Source: Pomacea canaliculata (lineage: Eukaryota > Mollusca > Gastropoda > Architaenioglossa > Ampullariidae). From it: 64,000 bases of DNA. Positions 22,300-35,297 of the stretch are shown in pieces. Below the pieces are notes generated by a model. The model made no database searches. It was given only the letters and a program-made list of their open reading frames with translations, and was not told the origin of the DNA. A program made the position numbers and the translations under genes. The DNA lies in the NCBI RefSeq assembly GCF_003073045.1, contig NC_037591.1:29600537-29664536 (forward strand). Reading direction: 5' to 3'. How positions within the stretch are numbered: position 1 is the stretch's first letter; each line of letters begins with the position of its first letter.

Positions 22300-23903
22300 A
22301 CAACGGTTTAATTTTATTTTTATATTTTTAAGCATTTGTCAGTTAAGGGCCGTATGCTGATGTAGTAGTATGCAGTTTCTTTGCTTTTATACTAAAAACA
22401 ATAGTCACGCTAATTGTAGTGGGATGAGTGGAGACTGTGAGCCCATTCGTAGCCACTTCATGACAACTGATCTGTTATGCCTAAGAGCTTTGTGAAGGAT
22501 CATCATCATCATCACTTGCCTCAACCCCATCTTAGTCGTAGAAAGAATTGATAATATTGTCACCAGTTTTCTTCAACTTTCTCGGTTTTTTTCTTTAAGA
22601 TTTTCTAGGACGCGTTGAATGTCGAGGGTAGAAAGACTTTGCTCTTGATATAAACAACATGTTCAGACTTCCATTGCGCCACTAACAGTTTCTGGCAGTC
22701 ACGTGCCATTCCGTCGTCATTGCAACGGCTTGTTATTAGATGGAGAGCAGGCTCATCGATCAACAGGAGACCTGCACTTCCGGTTGGCCGTCTTACACAT
22801 CGGCAAGCGGTTCGTCAGGTTCTGCCTCCCCAACCCCCTGCCCCCTCCCCCACTCTGCTGTCGCTAAGCCCAGACCCCCTCCCCCCCTCCAAACACACAC
22901 ACACACTTCTGGGGAACAAAGTGACACTTGACGTCACCAGACAGGAAGTCAGGCCGCGGCCATTATGCCGTGAGTCAGTCTCTCTCGCCATTACAAAGAT
23001 GATCAAGGCCAGCTGGTCCTGGTGCTACCCCCACCCCACACCCCGTTACCCGGACAGTCTGACCTCCGCGGCAGAGAAATACAGTCTGGCCGCTGCCACT
23101 GCTTCGCAGGAGCACCCAGCTTTGGTGACACACGACCTCCGTGACCTATGACCTTGGCGGATACACCTGAAGGTGTGCACCTGCTGAACCATGTCGCATC
23201 TGGTATACTGCTCTGACTCTCTACCCGCAGTCTGTACGGCAGACACGGGTACCTGACGAGTCAGCGGAGGTAAAGGCAGTGGAACCGGAAAAAAGTCTGG
23301 CTGCTCCACTTTCCACATGTTGAGCTCTAGGCACGGTGAGCCACTTCCGTTCATGTCTGTACCTCGATGGGGCTGAGATCGTGCTCAGTCAGGTAGCCAG
23401 CCTTTTCTTCTCGTGCTGAAGACTGAACTCGGACATTTTGGTTAGCAACACGAGTCGTAGAACAATAGGCGGTTGCCGTTTTGCTAAGCTCTCGCAAGGA
23501 CCAGTAACAACAGCCTCCATTTCGACAACCGATGTCGGTTCGTGTTAGCAGAAAGAGGGCGCTGTTTCTTTTGGGAGTGTGCTGCAAAACCTTTAATAGA
23601 ATTATGTCAACAAATTACACCCTTGTTGTGACAGTAAAGACTTTATGAACTGCGTCCATCGCCATTGCTCCCGTTGGATTTCGTTGTCAAGCCTGGTAGA
23701 GGGATGGATGGCAGGCTGGGACGGTGACTGACGGGACGTAGCTATAAAGTGAGGATAAATCGTTGCCCCGGGGGCAATGCGGGGAAATTAAGGAGTTAAG
23801 TGTCTTGTATCCGTAGCTACAAAGCGGGCGCCACCTCTACATCGAGACGAGCCGAGTAAAAAGATGGAGAACATTTTCTTAAAGCTTAACTGACACATTA
23901 TAA

Positions 23904-23974
23904 GCATCGGTGGTCTAGTGGTAGAATACTCGCCTGCCACGCGGGTGACCCGGGTTCGATTCCCGGTCGATGCA
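23904..23974 (+). tRNA. tRNA-Gly-GCC: tRNA-Gly (GCC), copy 1
   Basis: The 71-nt cloverleaf has acceptor GCATCGG pairing with TCGATGC, an A box TGGTCTAGTGG, anticodon loop CTGCCAC (anticodon GCC), T arm CCGGGTTCGATTCCCGG and discriminator A. There is no intron. A T5 Pol III terminator lies at 23977-23981. It is identical to the copy at 27450. Confidence 0.98.
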
Positions 23975-23976
23975 TA

Positions 23977-23981
23977 TTTTT
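23977..23981 (+). terminator. Pol III terminator of tRNA-Gly copy 1
   Basis: TTTTT starts two bases after the tRNA discriminator base. Confidence 0.75.
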
Positions 23982-26900
23982 ATCCTCTTTCTTTTTTTTT
24001 TCTTTTTGGGACCATCTGTCTCTGTGACACTGTTCATGTGATATTCTTTTCCCCATGGATGTGTTTCTTAACTGAAATGTAATATCCTCCGCTGTCAGTA
24101 GGTGACTAGCTTGTTTCTTTGTTTTTATATTTACTGAAATTTGCGGTTGTCTTGGCGGCCTGGACGTTCCTCATGTCTGGTGTCAAAGCATCTGAGGGTG
24201 GTTCCCGTCTGTTGCCGCTAACACGCATCGTCTGCTGAGTGTGTCTGTCCGTACAAATCATGGAACCATCAGGATGCACAGCAGGACCGACAAACAAGGT
24301 GTGGTGTTCAAACAAACACACGCGCACACACACTCACACACACAGACTGAATGAGTAGTAGATGTAGTAGATGTAGTCGTGTAATGTCTTGTTCACACTG
24401 TGGCCGACAGTGAACTCATGCTGACCTTTTTGCTATCTCTCTTTCTAAACCACTTCCTTCCCTCCTTCACCGTTGTTGACAAAAGTTTGCTGTTTGTTGT
24501 AAACAATAACCGGGACTTGAGACTGTGTTCAAGGCCAGCATCCGACACACACGAGCAAAACAACATGGCTGATCAATACACTCGGAAATGTTGGAATGGC
24601 TTCCGTTTATTAGCTCACCTTGGAAACTAAATGGGAGTCCGCCCTCGCGTGTCCCTGTCCCTGGGTATTGAAATAAAGGGTTTATGTGTGTGGAGGGAGG
24701 GACGGGAGGAGTGAATGTGCGTGCATGTGTGTGTGTGTGAGAGAGAGAGAGAAAGAAGAGAGAGATGGTCGTTCAGATATAATTTCTCTCAGTTCTAGCT
24801 GAGTGGCTCTGTCAGACGAACAGTAATTTGCTCTTTTGCCTCGCGCTTGAGTTCTCCTTTTATTATTTCCATCCGCTGCTTGAGCCCGACGAGGGTATTG
24901 GATGACGTCAGGGGAGATCGTAAAAACGGGGAGTGACGTTCTCTGGTCCTCCTTCCTCTCTCTCTCTTCACCCCACCTCTCTCTCTCTTCCACTCTCACT
25001 CACACACACGCACGCATCTCTGCTACAAGTATCAGACCATGAAACGACACTGTCAGTCCAACAACTTCTGTGATGTACAGCTTCTATAATTGCATTTAAG
25101 GCTAGCTATCATTGTTATCGAGTCTGTGTCGTTAATGATGTTAAAATCCATTGGTCGGTAGTTAATGTGCATTTGCTGTTAAATAAAATAAAAAAAACCA
25201 TAGAAACAAGGTCACGTGGGTGTAGATGCCTTTGCCTGCTTCCCTCGAAAGATAAATATTTCATGTGGAGGATCGATTCTCGCTTGCAATGAGGCTTTTA
25301 TGGAGGAACAGTACCGTCTGTAGCACTCAGCGTGTGTGCTTTGGCTGATAAGGCTAGGGTGGGTCAGTTGTCTGTTGGAGATGCTGTACCCCGCTGTTTG
25401 AAAAATGTGTCTGCAATGGGAGGGTAGGAGGTATACAAGTCCTTCAGGTCCGTCTGGAAGTGTGCGTGCGTGTCTCGTGTGTGTGTTGGCGAATGTGTGT
25501 GCACGTGTAGATGTGTTTTTACCTGTAAACCACGTTTCATCTCTTTCTCCCTCTCATGCACACATTTTCATTCACCGATTCTTCTTTTATTTCCTTTTCC
25601 CAGTCTTTCTATCTTTTCTTCTTTTATTTTCTCCCTCCATCGATCCTTCTCTCTTTTTCTTTCTCTCCTTCTTCTCTAACCCAAGTTTTATTTTTTCTCT
25701 CATTCTCTGCTTCCTTACTTTTCTATCTCTTCTCTCATTCTCTGTATTTCTCCCCTCTCCGAGTGGATTACGCATGCGCCGAACTCTCACCTTTCTATCT
25801 CGCTTTGATGCACGTGCGACTGCGAGATGTTTCCACAGCAAATGTCATTCTCCACTCACGGATATCAGACTCGCACATGCGCACTGAGCACCGCCTGCCT
25901 CCGCATCCAGATCGAGGCCCGGGATCATGTTTGGGGAGAGAGGCGGGACTAGGATAAGGGAAGGTCGGACTGACGAAAGATCTTCGTGAAACCTTCGTGA
26001 AACCATCCAAGTTTTCATCGTCCGAGTTCAGTCAGTTTCATGTCTCGGGGGGACCAGGTGTACCTCGGGGGTCAAGCGTCAGACGGAAGTGGGCCTGTGC
26101 AATGTATTTCCTCCAGCATCAGGGGAATATAGGGTGTACATGAAATGAGGGAAACTGGAAAAAATATTTATTTCTATTATTTTACCCCCATTAGGCTTTC
26201 AGAAAATACTGATCTGTTCAGCTTCACTTATATTGGGGAGAATATTTAATCGCACATCTTGTTGGATAGTGTTAGTCTTCATAGGGCGCTACAACCAACG
26301 CTTTTCAAGATTTGAAGGGTAGAATTTTCTCTGACAGGGTCCCAAGAAAAATGAAAAATAAAAGACAGTGAGCAGTTCTGAAGCTGACGTGGCATTGCCA
26401 GCTGGTCATTCGGAACTGATATGGTTTGTTTCTTTCTCTTCTCTCTCACACACTTTTCTTTCTTTCTTGAAAGTGATAAGCATTTTACAAAAGTATTATT
26501 ATTAAAAGAACGGAGAGATTGTGAAAAGAACGATTAAGAGGAAGAGATAAGGTGTAATATAGACAAGCATCTGTTTGTTTTCTTGTTGTTTGGAGTTGAG
26601 TGGAGGGACGATGATCTCTCTACGATATGAGGAGTGTTGTGTCCGTACTCATCAATCCAAGAAAGAGAAAAATGTTGTTTATGCATTAAGGTTTCTCCTT
26701 GTTTAGTCTGGCCGTGCAAATAAATCGTGAGAGGAGCACAGTGCGCGCCACGGCCTCCCACAGTGATGGAGTGGCCTCCCCTGATGGGCTTCACTCACAT
26801 CGTCGCTCGTCCTCCGACCTGGTAATTGCGGTCCGCCATGTGGCTTCACCTCGAGATTGTGCCAATCGAAAAACATAAATTTACTCGAGGTTAGAAAAGT

Positions 26901-27037
26901 TGTGAGCAGGTTGTGAACTGTTGGACACGAAGGAGGATTTGTACTTGTAATTTCGACCTAAACAGCTAAACTATCTCGTTAAATGCAACCTGAATGGTTT
27001 GCGTTTGTTTTTTTCAGGTATCAGTAGGTAGACATAA

Positions 27038-27100
27038 ACCTAACCTGTAAATCTCAGCCTCCCAAACCCATCCGTTTAGACCGCGGTGGTAGCATCACAA
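27038..27100 (+). repeat. Dispersed repeat, copy A
   Basis: CCTAACCTGTAAATCTCAGC followed by CTCCCAAACCCATCCGT is shared almost exactly with 28006-28042. It continues ACCGCGGTGGTAGCATC. Confidence 0.55.
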
Positions 27101-27449
27101 CATATACGCTTCAGGTGTTAACAAATAAAACAACACTTAACAAAAAGCAAAATTCATTAAATAAGTGACTCACTGGGTATTCTTGCCTCTTAGAATCTTT
27201 TCCAGTGTGCGTGGCTGCCACCATTATCCCCACCTTCAGGTTCCTGCCGCTGGACAGTAGCATAAGCTGCTGTAAGGATCGTCTGCAGTCACACACACAT
27301 GCGTGTGCATGTTCGTACTCGTATAATTTGCAGTCTTCCATCTGAAGACTTTACTCGTGACCGTCACACTCACACCACCTCAGCACCGAGACGAGACTTA
27401 TACAAAGATGTGAAACATTTTCAAGAAGTTTCAACATGTCTTATCACAA

Positions 27450-27520
27450 GCATCGGTGGTCTAGTGGTAGAATACTCGCCTGCCACGCGGGTGACCCGGG
27501 TTCGATTCCCGGTCGATGCA
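27450..27520 (+). tRNA. tRNA-Gly-GCC: tRNA-Gly (GCC), copy 2
   Basis: Sequence is identical to copy 1 over all 71 nt, anticodon GCC. A T5 terminator lies at 27523-27527. Flanks on both sides resemble those of copy 1, showing a segmental duplication rather than independent insertion. Confidence 0.98.
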
Positions 27521-27522
27521 AG

Positions 27523-27527
27523 TTTTT
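27523..27527 (+). terminator. Pol III terminator of tRNA-Gly copy 2
   Basis: TTTTT starts two bases after the tRNA discriminator base, as in copy 1. Confidence 0.75.
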
Positions 27528-28005
27528 CCATTTTTTTTGAGACATTGAGGCTGAACTAGGGCTGCCGTTTGTGACGCTGTTCACGTGATGATTCTATCAC
27601 CGTGCATGCCTTTCTTAACGGAAACAAAAATTCTTATTACTAGCTATTTTCTGTTTTAAGAAAGGCAACATCTTGGACGCAGAGGATGTTAACCGTTTCC
27701 TTATTAGTTGTGTTGTTAGTGTGTTGTTTGTGTTGTTAGTGTGTTGTATAATGTGTTGCTAGACAGTTGTACAAAGGATAAACGTGTTTGCACCTGTCTG
27801 TGAGGTTATCCCCAGACAGCTGGTGTATAGCTCCTATAACACTAGCTTATTTGAATACATCCCATATATCTCATTTATTGTATACACTATCGTCCAGTAA
27901 ATATGACATTGCAATAAATCCTCTTCATACTTGAAACAACCAGCCGGCCTTCACCGCCTTTAGATATATTTATAAACACGTCGATTGTATAACGTGCGAC
28001 ATAAT

Positions 28006-28042
28006 CCTAACCTGTAAATCTCAGCCTCCAAAACCCATCCGT
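28006..28042 (+). repeat. Dispersed repeat, copy B
   Basis: Near-identical to copy A over about 37 bp (CTCCAAAACCCATCCGT), then diverges. Confidence 0.55.
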
Positions 28043-29340
28043 GGATTTGAAGACGCACAATATTGACAAATCTTATTTAACACGTTTCAGGTGAGAATGC
28101 TCACCTTTATCCATAAGATAAAAATAGTTTTTATTGCAACACGTGATTGCAAGTAAAGGAGACAGATGCAGAGACGCCGGTAGGACTGCTGTGAGCCACG
28201 AGCTGCTTCACAACACGTGACTCAGCCTCCAACCTGAAAAAATGTCCTCCCCCCTCCTCCCTCTGTCTCCTGGGGCTGACACGTTCATTCCATCTCCAAT
28301 CAGTTCTCTTCCTTCAATTCCATCACATCAATTTAGAGAGAGAATGAAGGAGTGAAGGAATGAGAAATGCCGGAGAGAAAGTGGGAGGGGAGACTCAGGG
28401 AGGAGGGGGTGAGGAGATGCATGGTGAGTCGCGTGCGTGCCGGCAAATCACGTTGGCCGCTGATTACGAAAACGTTAGCTGTCGACCGCGGTGGCTCACC
28501 GGTAAGTCCGCATCGTTATTGGCACTTGTTGTGTCTGTTACACAGCGTGTCCGTGTGTGTGTGTGTGTGTTCCTCTCTGTCTTCGTGTCTCTCACATATG
28601 TGTTTTGTTGAAATAAGCAACCAGTACATAAAACTACGATAACAAAAATTACTCGTGGCAACAATACCTAGGAACTTGAATCCGCAGGTAGTACGTTCCA
28701 AGATCTTCTGCGGTCACGTAAAACAATGTAATAATACCACAGATAATACTGAATATATATGACATATATAATGGCAACTACACCAACCGGGAGAACAATA
28801 CAATCAGAAGGGACAAAAGTTTCGGGGTACAAAATAATGAAGATTGTCAAATACTTGGGACTTGGGATGTTGTCACGTCCATTCGCTCGGCGCGAGTTTT
28901 TGAAACTTATAAAATATAAACTGTTTATTCTCTAATAATATTCCTTTTTCTGGGGAAGAGTGGTGATAATCTCTGCAAATCACGGATACACAATCAAGAT
29001 GAAGATGGAAGATTGTATTATGCAAAGTAGAATGTACCGACTATATTAACTGAATGTAGACAGGTAAAAAAAGAAAGAAAGAAAGAGACAATAAAAGAAG
29101 GCCGGGAAGTGACGAAGGAGGACAGCATACAAAGTCCCTTGCCGAGTGTTGGATGGCAGCAGAGCTAGCGGCCGTTTGTTATTGTGACAACAAGGCGCGA
29201 GGCGAGAGACAACAGGCGGACAGCATCAGGCGGCGTTAATGATGTTGGCTGTTAATGATGGAGGTTGAAAGATCGGCCTGCCGAGACAGTAGCCGCTGCT
29301 GTTGCGCGGGAGGCTGTCGTCGATTCCATCATGTGACCAA

Positions 29341-29361
29341 GCAGCAGCAGCAGCAGCAGCA
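29341..29361 (+). repeat. (GCA)7 microsatellite
   Basis: Seven uninterrupted GCA units, 40 bp before a Kozak-like ATG at 29402. Confidence 0.9.
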
Positions 29362-30058
29362 TGCGGGGATGAGAGGGATTTGTCGGAATTCTCCGGCCAC
29401 CATGGTGAGTCACTGCGCAGGCCTAGGAGACCCCCCTAGTGACCCCCTACTGAGCATGGGGTCAGCAACTCTATCACAGGCGCTGGCATTCATTCTTGTG
29501 TCCGACATTCCGTGTGGCTGGTCGCTGCCCTGATCGATGGGTCAAGGTCAGCTTCGAGCCCTCATCTTCCTCGCTCAACAGCTCGCTCTTTCTCATCTCT
29601 TTCTTTCTCTCTCTCTCTCCCTCTCTCTCTCTGCTCATAGGTGCGTGTGCGCGCGCGTGTGTGTGTGTGTTGGAATGCAGCACTGGCCAGGACTATCGAT
29701 AGTGAGGCTGATTGAACCCTGTTGAGGGGCCGCCATCCATTGGTCATGCTTGAGAGTGTGACACATTAGCCGCACCGAAGGGTCAGAGTGAGTGAGAGAG
29801 AAGAGAAAGAAAGAAAGAAAAACACTTCAGATACTGGACACTGTTCTCCAGAAGAGACTGGAGCTAGTGTTTGCACTCGCCACTCATACCCCGTCCGCCA
29901 GAGCTTCAGTGCGGGTGGGGATGTTTCCACGAGAGTGCCTAGTGCAAGGTAATTGTCTAAGTTATCTTTCTTTACATTTATACCTTGCTTGTGAAAGAAA
30001 CCGTTATGTCATTGTTTGTACTAACCTCTTTACTGTTGTCCTGCCCTCTGGTAGTGAT

Positions 30059-30135
30059 GATACCTACTGTATATCTGTTGTAGTATTTTATTGTGACAGT
30101 GAGGATACCTACTGTATGTCTACTGTAGTATTTTT
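30059..30135 (+). repeat. 45-bp tandem duplication
   Basis: GATACCTACTGTATATCTGT at 30059 and GATACCTACTGTATGTCTAC at about 30104 share the same following TGTAGTATTTT. The unit is about 45 bp, two copies. Confidence 0.7.
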
Positions 30136-30554
30136 AGAGTATTTTACACACATGACTTTTTGTGGTGACGAGGTAGCTACAATCTTTTATTCAAAACTTT
30201 TATTTGAGTGACACCCTATATGCTGGGCTTTATTTACATGAGATATAGTTCAAAGCGAGTTTTTTTTAAAGAAAAAACACCTTTAAATCGAAAAAGATTT
30301 GCGAAATATTCTTTGATCAAGATCAAACAATTGTTTCTTATGTATTCCTGCATTTCCCTCTTTCTTTCTTGTTCTTTTACTTTTTCCTCCTGTCCTTTTC
30401 TTCTTTTTTTCTGTCGACTTCGTCTCTAGTTCTCTTAAGCTAAATTATTTGATTTTTTAATGTGTCGTAGGCATGAGTTGCAGTTGTTAGTGTGAGTGAG
30501 TAAAAGTAACTGGTGTGATATTGAGATAACAGTTTATGTAAATAATATATAAAT

Positions 30555-30605
30555 AGCACACATGTATAGCGCCTTTTTCCAGAATCAAGGCGCTTTACAT
30601 ATAGG
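30555..30605. repeat. Repeat relic with AGCGCC/GGCGCT inverted arms
   Basis: TATAGCGCCTTTTTCCAG then AATCAAGGCGCTTTACAT. Fragments of this look are common in marine invertebrate genomes as SINE or LINE ends. Family is not assigned. Confidence 0.4.
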
Positions 30606-31100
30606 CATGCAAGCACATCATATTAAGTTATACATATACTAATTCTATAAGAAATTCACATCATATTGATAGAAGACGTAAAAAAATTATTGCTAGGTGT
30701 CATGGAACAGGTATTCGTTGTTTTGTTATTGTTGACTTAATTCCTGTTCTAATGTGGACGGCCTTACACCTTTTTATCTCTTGGACTTTGGATTTGTTGA
30801 CCAGAAAAAAAAAACACCAAGAAACAAAAACCTGAATGCAACTTGAGTTTTTTTAACGGATCCTAAGCGTTGAAGTTACCTCCCTTTCCCCTCACGTGCT
30901 GAGTTAATTGTTTGTGTCACGTGTCTGCCCCGAGTCCCAGTACGTCATATTTGTCCCCGTCACGTTTCTGCTCGAGGCGTGACTGACAAAATGTAAGATC
31001 TTGAGATGTGCTGCAACATAATATATTTATAGATACTTTTACCTGCCAGCGTCTTCATCCAGGTGACCGCACGATAAAAACGAGTCAGCAGTGTAAACAG

Positions 31101-31131
31101 CAACAACAACAACAACAACAACAACAACAAA
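31101..31131 (+). repeat. (CAA)10 microsatellite
   Basis: Ten uninterrupted CAA units. Confidence 0.9.
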
Positions 31132-31720
31132 GTACTCATGGAGAAGATGACTGTTATCGTAGGACCTGTAGCACTTGCAGATCGTGAACCTTGTGTCTCC
31201 TGCGTGACCTCAGTGCACTGATCAGTCGATAATCCAGTGTGGGGCGGGATGCACACGCCGTCGCTAAGCGCTTAGAAGATGACTAACGCAAAGATGTCGT
31301 TTAAATGCTCGGCTACAAGATAAGTTAATGAAAGATAAATCTTATGTATAAGATATTTAAAAGTTATTTATCCGCAAAGTATAAACATGTGGTGATTATA
31401 AAATGGGATAAGGTCAGAGACACTCTTTGACAACTAGCCCTGTAAACATACTTTGAAAGTTTGCATAAGGTGTTTGCTACCTTTTACCCATTACCTCCCC
31501 CTCCCCTGTCACCTCAGGCACAGGCTGCTTACATAATCAAACACGACAGACATCGAAAAGAAGAAGGGGTGTAGGACGGGCAGGAGGGTAACTGAGAGGC
31601 TTTCCGAGGTGGACTGGTGGCGGACACGTGTCCAGTGAGGCCGGACACTGTTGACCGACGCGCCGCAGACAGAACCACGACAAGCCGATCGCGTGAAGTC
31701 CGCGTCCACCCAACAAACAC

Positions 31721-31770
31721 GCCGCCCCCCGCCGCCCCCCGCCGCCCCCCGCCGCCCCTCCCCCGCCGCC
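31721..31770 (+). repeat. 10-bp GCCGCCCCCC repeat (G-rich on minus strand)
   Basis: GCCGCCCCCC occurs three times in a row, followed by GCCGCCCCTC and CCCCGCCGCC. The minus strand has five or more G runs with short spacers, a G-quadruplex pattern. Confidence 0.85.
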
Positions 31771-32064
31771 AGGTGTAAACACCGTTTGCGGAACAACGCG
31801 ATCGCAAAACACAACAGGAGACTAATGAAGATGCTCGGCTTGAGGGGAGGGATGGGCAAACTCCATGCTCACAGTGAACGACGTTCACATCTTTGCTTTC
31901 TCAGCAATTATTGTTTGTTTTTTTTTTTTGGGGATTTTTTTTCTTTCTTTTTTTTGGAGATGGTGGCCACCCTGGTTCCTACGCCACTGCAGACAACTAC
32001 AAGAGGAGGCTTGTAGAAGACAATAGGAAGGGCTGACACGTGAGGAGGATGGATGAGGAGGAAA

Positions 32065-32115
32065 TTAGTGTTTAGCCAACAACTAAGACTATGTCACGCC
32101 AAGCAACCGGCCTTC
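32065..32115 (-). repeat. Second copy of the 40420 dispersed repeat, no tail
   Basis: AGCCAACAACTAAGACTATG then TCACGCCAAGCAACC aligns with the 40430 segment with scattered substitutions. No TTTG tail is present. Confidence 0.45.
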
Positions 32116-34138
32116 AACGTTCTCTATTATTTTAATACTATGTGGTAGTCTATGGCAGTGAAGCCAAAATGTTATTTGAATTTAAATATTTCTGTCACTT
32201 TAAAATGTAATTCTCCTCATACTCGTGCTGGTGGTCGTCTTCATCAGTTTAGTTAAAGCTTGAGACTCTACATTGATGCATCAAGTGAATGCTAGAACGC
32301 GTTCCCTAATGGGAAGCAACTCTTGAACTACTGTGTTCGCTGAACATTTTGATAGCGTCCCTTGTTCTTTTCATGTCCATGGTAAAATCTCTTGGATCCC
32401 AGCCAGTATTGCAGGAACAGGAAAATCACTTAGGACAAAGTGATGGATACTGTCTCCTTTAAAATTTGTCCTTTTTTTTTCTTCTTCGACTCGAGGAGCT
32501 AACGGCTAGCTGAGACGAGATGAAGAGAAGCAATGATTGTGTGTGGCTAGCTTGTGACACTACCTATACCTTACCTTTAGTCGACAGAGCAATGCGAGCG
32601 TGGCTTTGATATTGCGACTTTAAAAATCGGCTTTAGATGTTTGTTTTTGTGTTTTTTTTACATTAAGATCCTGTTACTGTGTACACCCACCAATCTCCAA
32701 TGTTCCTTAAGCCCTTTCAACAGTAATCCGAGAACATGAGTCAGAGTTCTTCGTTCCGAGAGTTGAGAATCGGATCTGTTGCCGGTGGTCCTGACACGAT
32801 GAAAAGAAAGTAAGTTGGTAAGAACCCTTGTGCCGACGGTAACCGAGGATTGGAAAGCTAGCTTATTGTTACAACACACTCCTAACAACGGAGTAGTCCG
32901 GAAGTTTTCGTGTATAAGTGATTGGCAGATGAATGATTAGCTGAATCTGCGTTTCAGTCGTGGAGGGTTCATCAGGAAGGCGACACGAATTAGAGAAAAT
33001 GTTGTGGACAGACCAGCAGTTTCCTAGCAGCTTTTTCTGCAATGGCCAGGGCTTTGCTTAGAAAATCGGGGAACTGATGACCGATGGCACAGCGAGCAAA
33101 TGTTTGTCCACGTGTGCTGAGATGGTGATATTTTCAACAACGGCGGTAATTTCAAAAATTTGATACCAATCTGTATGATTTCTTCTTTCACTCTTTTCCC
33201 AATTCCTCTTCTTGATCTGTTAGGACTGGGGTGAAGATTGCGAGTTGTTATACTGACCCTGTAAGCTCGGGAAAAACATTCAAAGTTTCATTTTCTCTCG
33301 CACGCACATAGTGCCACCGGCGCAAACATTCACAGACACAAACACAGAAAAAACACATTCACACAGAGGGCGAGAGAGTAAACCTAAGAAAGGAAAACAG
33401 TTTTTTTTTTTTTAAAGTAAGTTTAGACGTGGTTGTTGACAAGATGTAGGAAAGCGTTTTTCTGCAGCTTCATGGGCTAACCTTGAGGCTGTTGCAAGAT
33501 ACCCAAGGGTAGGGGAAATCAGAGCTGGTAGGAGCCAAGTATACAGAGTGAAGGCGTGTGGCAGCTCATTAGAGGCCAGCTGCAATTAATTAGAACACGG
33601 AAGTCGTTTGAACCTACACTCGGCAACACGGATTACTCCCTTTCTCGCTCCCCTTCATCCCTGCACGCATGCACCCCTGGAACCCTTTCTGCAGGAGCGA
33701 GTTGGTGGGGGATGTGGGGAGGGATAGAGAGAGAGAGATCGAAGGACCTGTGACCAGTCAACAGCCTGGGCTCTCGTGGAGCAGTTTGCACACAGGACAG
33801 GGAGAGGTGGTGGTGCACGTAGTTAATCGACTGGAGTGCTGACTTCCTGCCTCAACCCCGCCCACCCTGCCTCCCTGATCCCGCCCCCACCTTCTTCCCT
33901 TCCTGCCCCACCTTCCTAATGCCTCCTTCCCGCCCACCCTGCCTCCCCCCGCCCCACTACTACTTCTTTCTCAAGTAATTTTACTGACGGTTCAGCAGCG
34001 TTTGACTCCCCATCCTCCGATCTTCCAACTTCTTTCTGCATTCGTCACCGGACGTAGTTCTGGAAGTCAAAGTTCACGCCTCTCCGCCCGCGCTAACCCA
34101 CCCTGCTTTCTCGCATGCATGATGAGCATGCCATATTT

Positions 34139-34579
34139 TTATTTTTGAAGGCAGTTGTAGGCGTGACGTAAGCCGCGGGTTGGACATCGTGCGGCCTGCC
34201 GTGCAGCTTTCTGGACTTGCTGCAGGGTCAGGGCCAAGCGGGGCGCTTCCTCTGCCATCTTGATGTCTTGCGTCGTGCGCGAGAAGACCAAGAGAGAAAC
34301 TCGGGGGAACCCATGGTACGAGGTTCGTGGATCGTATGTCGTTTTTCCTGCAGCAGAACCTGTTGGCAGGGCGTCTAATCCCGGTGGCAGCTGCTGATGC
34401 CCCCGCCTCCCGCAGCAAGAGGACTCGGCAGGTCGATACCGCTGCCCCGCCGCGGCTCTCTCCAGGGAGGGGGAGCACCAGACCCTGCAGTTGTTTACAT
34501 TACTGAATAATACATTCCGTGCAGTGCTCACTGGCAGCTTTCTACCTACCAAGCAGACCGAGTGCTTCAGACTGACCAA
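34139..34579 (-). other. Minus-strand ORF in a GC-rich patch, unassigned
   Basis: A 146-codon frame whose second half (MAEEAPRLALTLQQVQKAAR) looks protein-like. It ends just before a minus-strand AATAAA-like ACAA/AAATAAAAAT run. No homologue is recognised. It may be a divergent non-coding transcript or a retrocopy fragment. Confidence 0.2.
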
Positions 34580-35261
34580 CAGATTGACAGAAGCATGGAG
34601 ATAAAGATCATGGGATCAGCGGTTGACGGCGAGTGGGTGTGACGACGGAAGCTGCACAGACGACACTGTGTATGTGTGTGTGTGTGCACGCCCGTGCGCG
34701 TGTCAGTTCATGTTTTTATTGCTGGTGAAGATCCATTTGTCACTGAGTGCTACCGCGGCCTCCTGCTAGTAATCAATTAGCCTTGAGCTTATGTGGATTC
34801 AGTGTCGGTGAGGTAACCGATATGAACTTTGACCCCAGTGTTCTGGTGGAAGTGTTTCTCCGGGAATTGATGTAGTCAGAGATGTGGTCTCAAGAGTGGA
34901 GGTGCACAAAGTGTTGATCAGGACAAGTAGAATCATTTACCAGTTTGCATGGGGATGAGTGTGTGTAGATGGGAGGAGGTAGGGGAGGTTACAGTCTGCA
35001 TAATCTTACCCTAATTTCCTGTGTGTAGGGGTGGGATGATTGGGGGGACCACAGCCCGACACTTGACTGCAGTAGGCAGGTTTCTTCAAGAAAAGGGCGT
35101 GTCCAAACAATGTATCTATGTTTGTAAATGATTGGAATGGCAAAGATCTTAGAGTGTGGGTTTTTAATTTTTTAAAAAGCAACTAAAGTTTGCTAAAGCA
35201 CGCACACGCAAGTTGTGACGGTGATGTCTAGCAGTGTGTGCCCCGCCCCTCAGATGGGGGC

Positions 35262-35297
35262 TTCCTCCTCCTTCTCCTCCTCCTTCTCCTCCTCCTT
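35262..35297 (+). repeat. CTCCTCCTT repeat
   Basis: About four 9-bp pyrimidine units (CTCCTCCTT), a homopurine/homopyrimidine mirror-type tract. Confidence 0.8.

Noticed and set aside
28488..28515. A-box-like GTGGCTCACCGG as a tRNA or SINE head
   Set aside because: No B box or cloverleaf follows.
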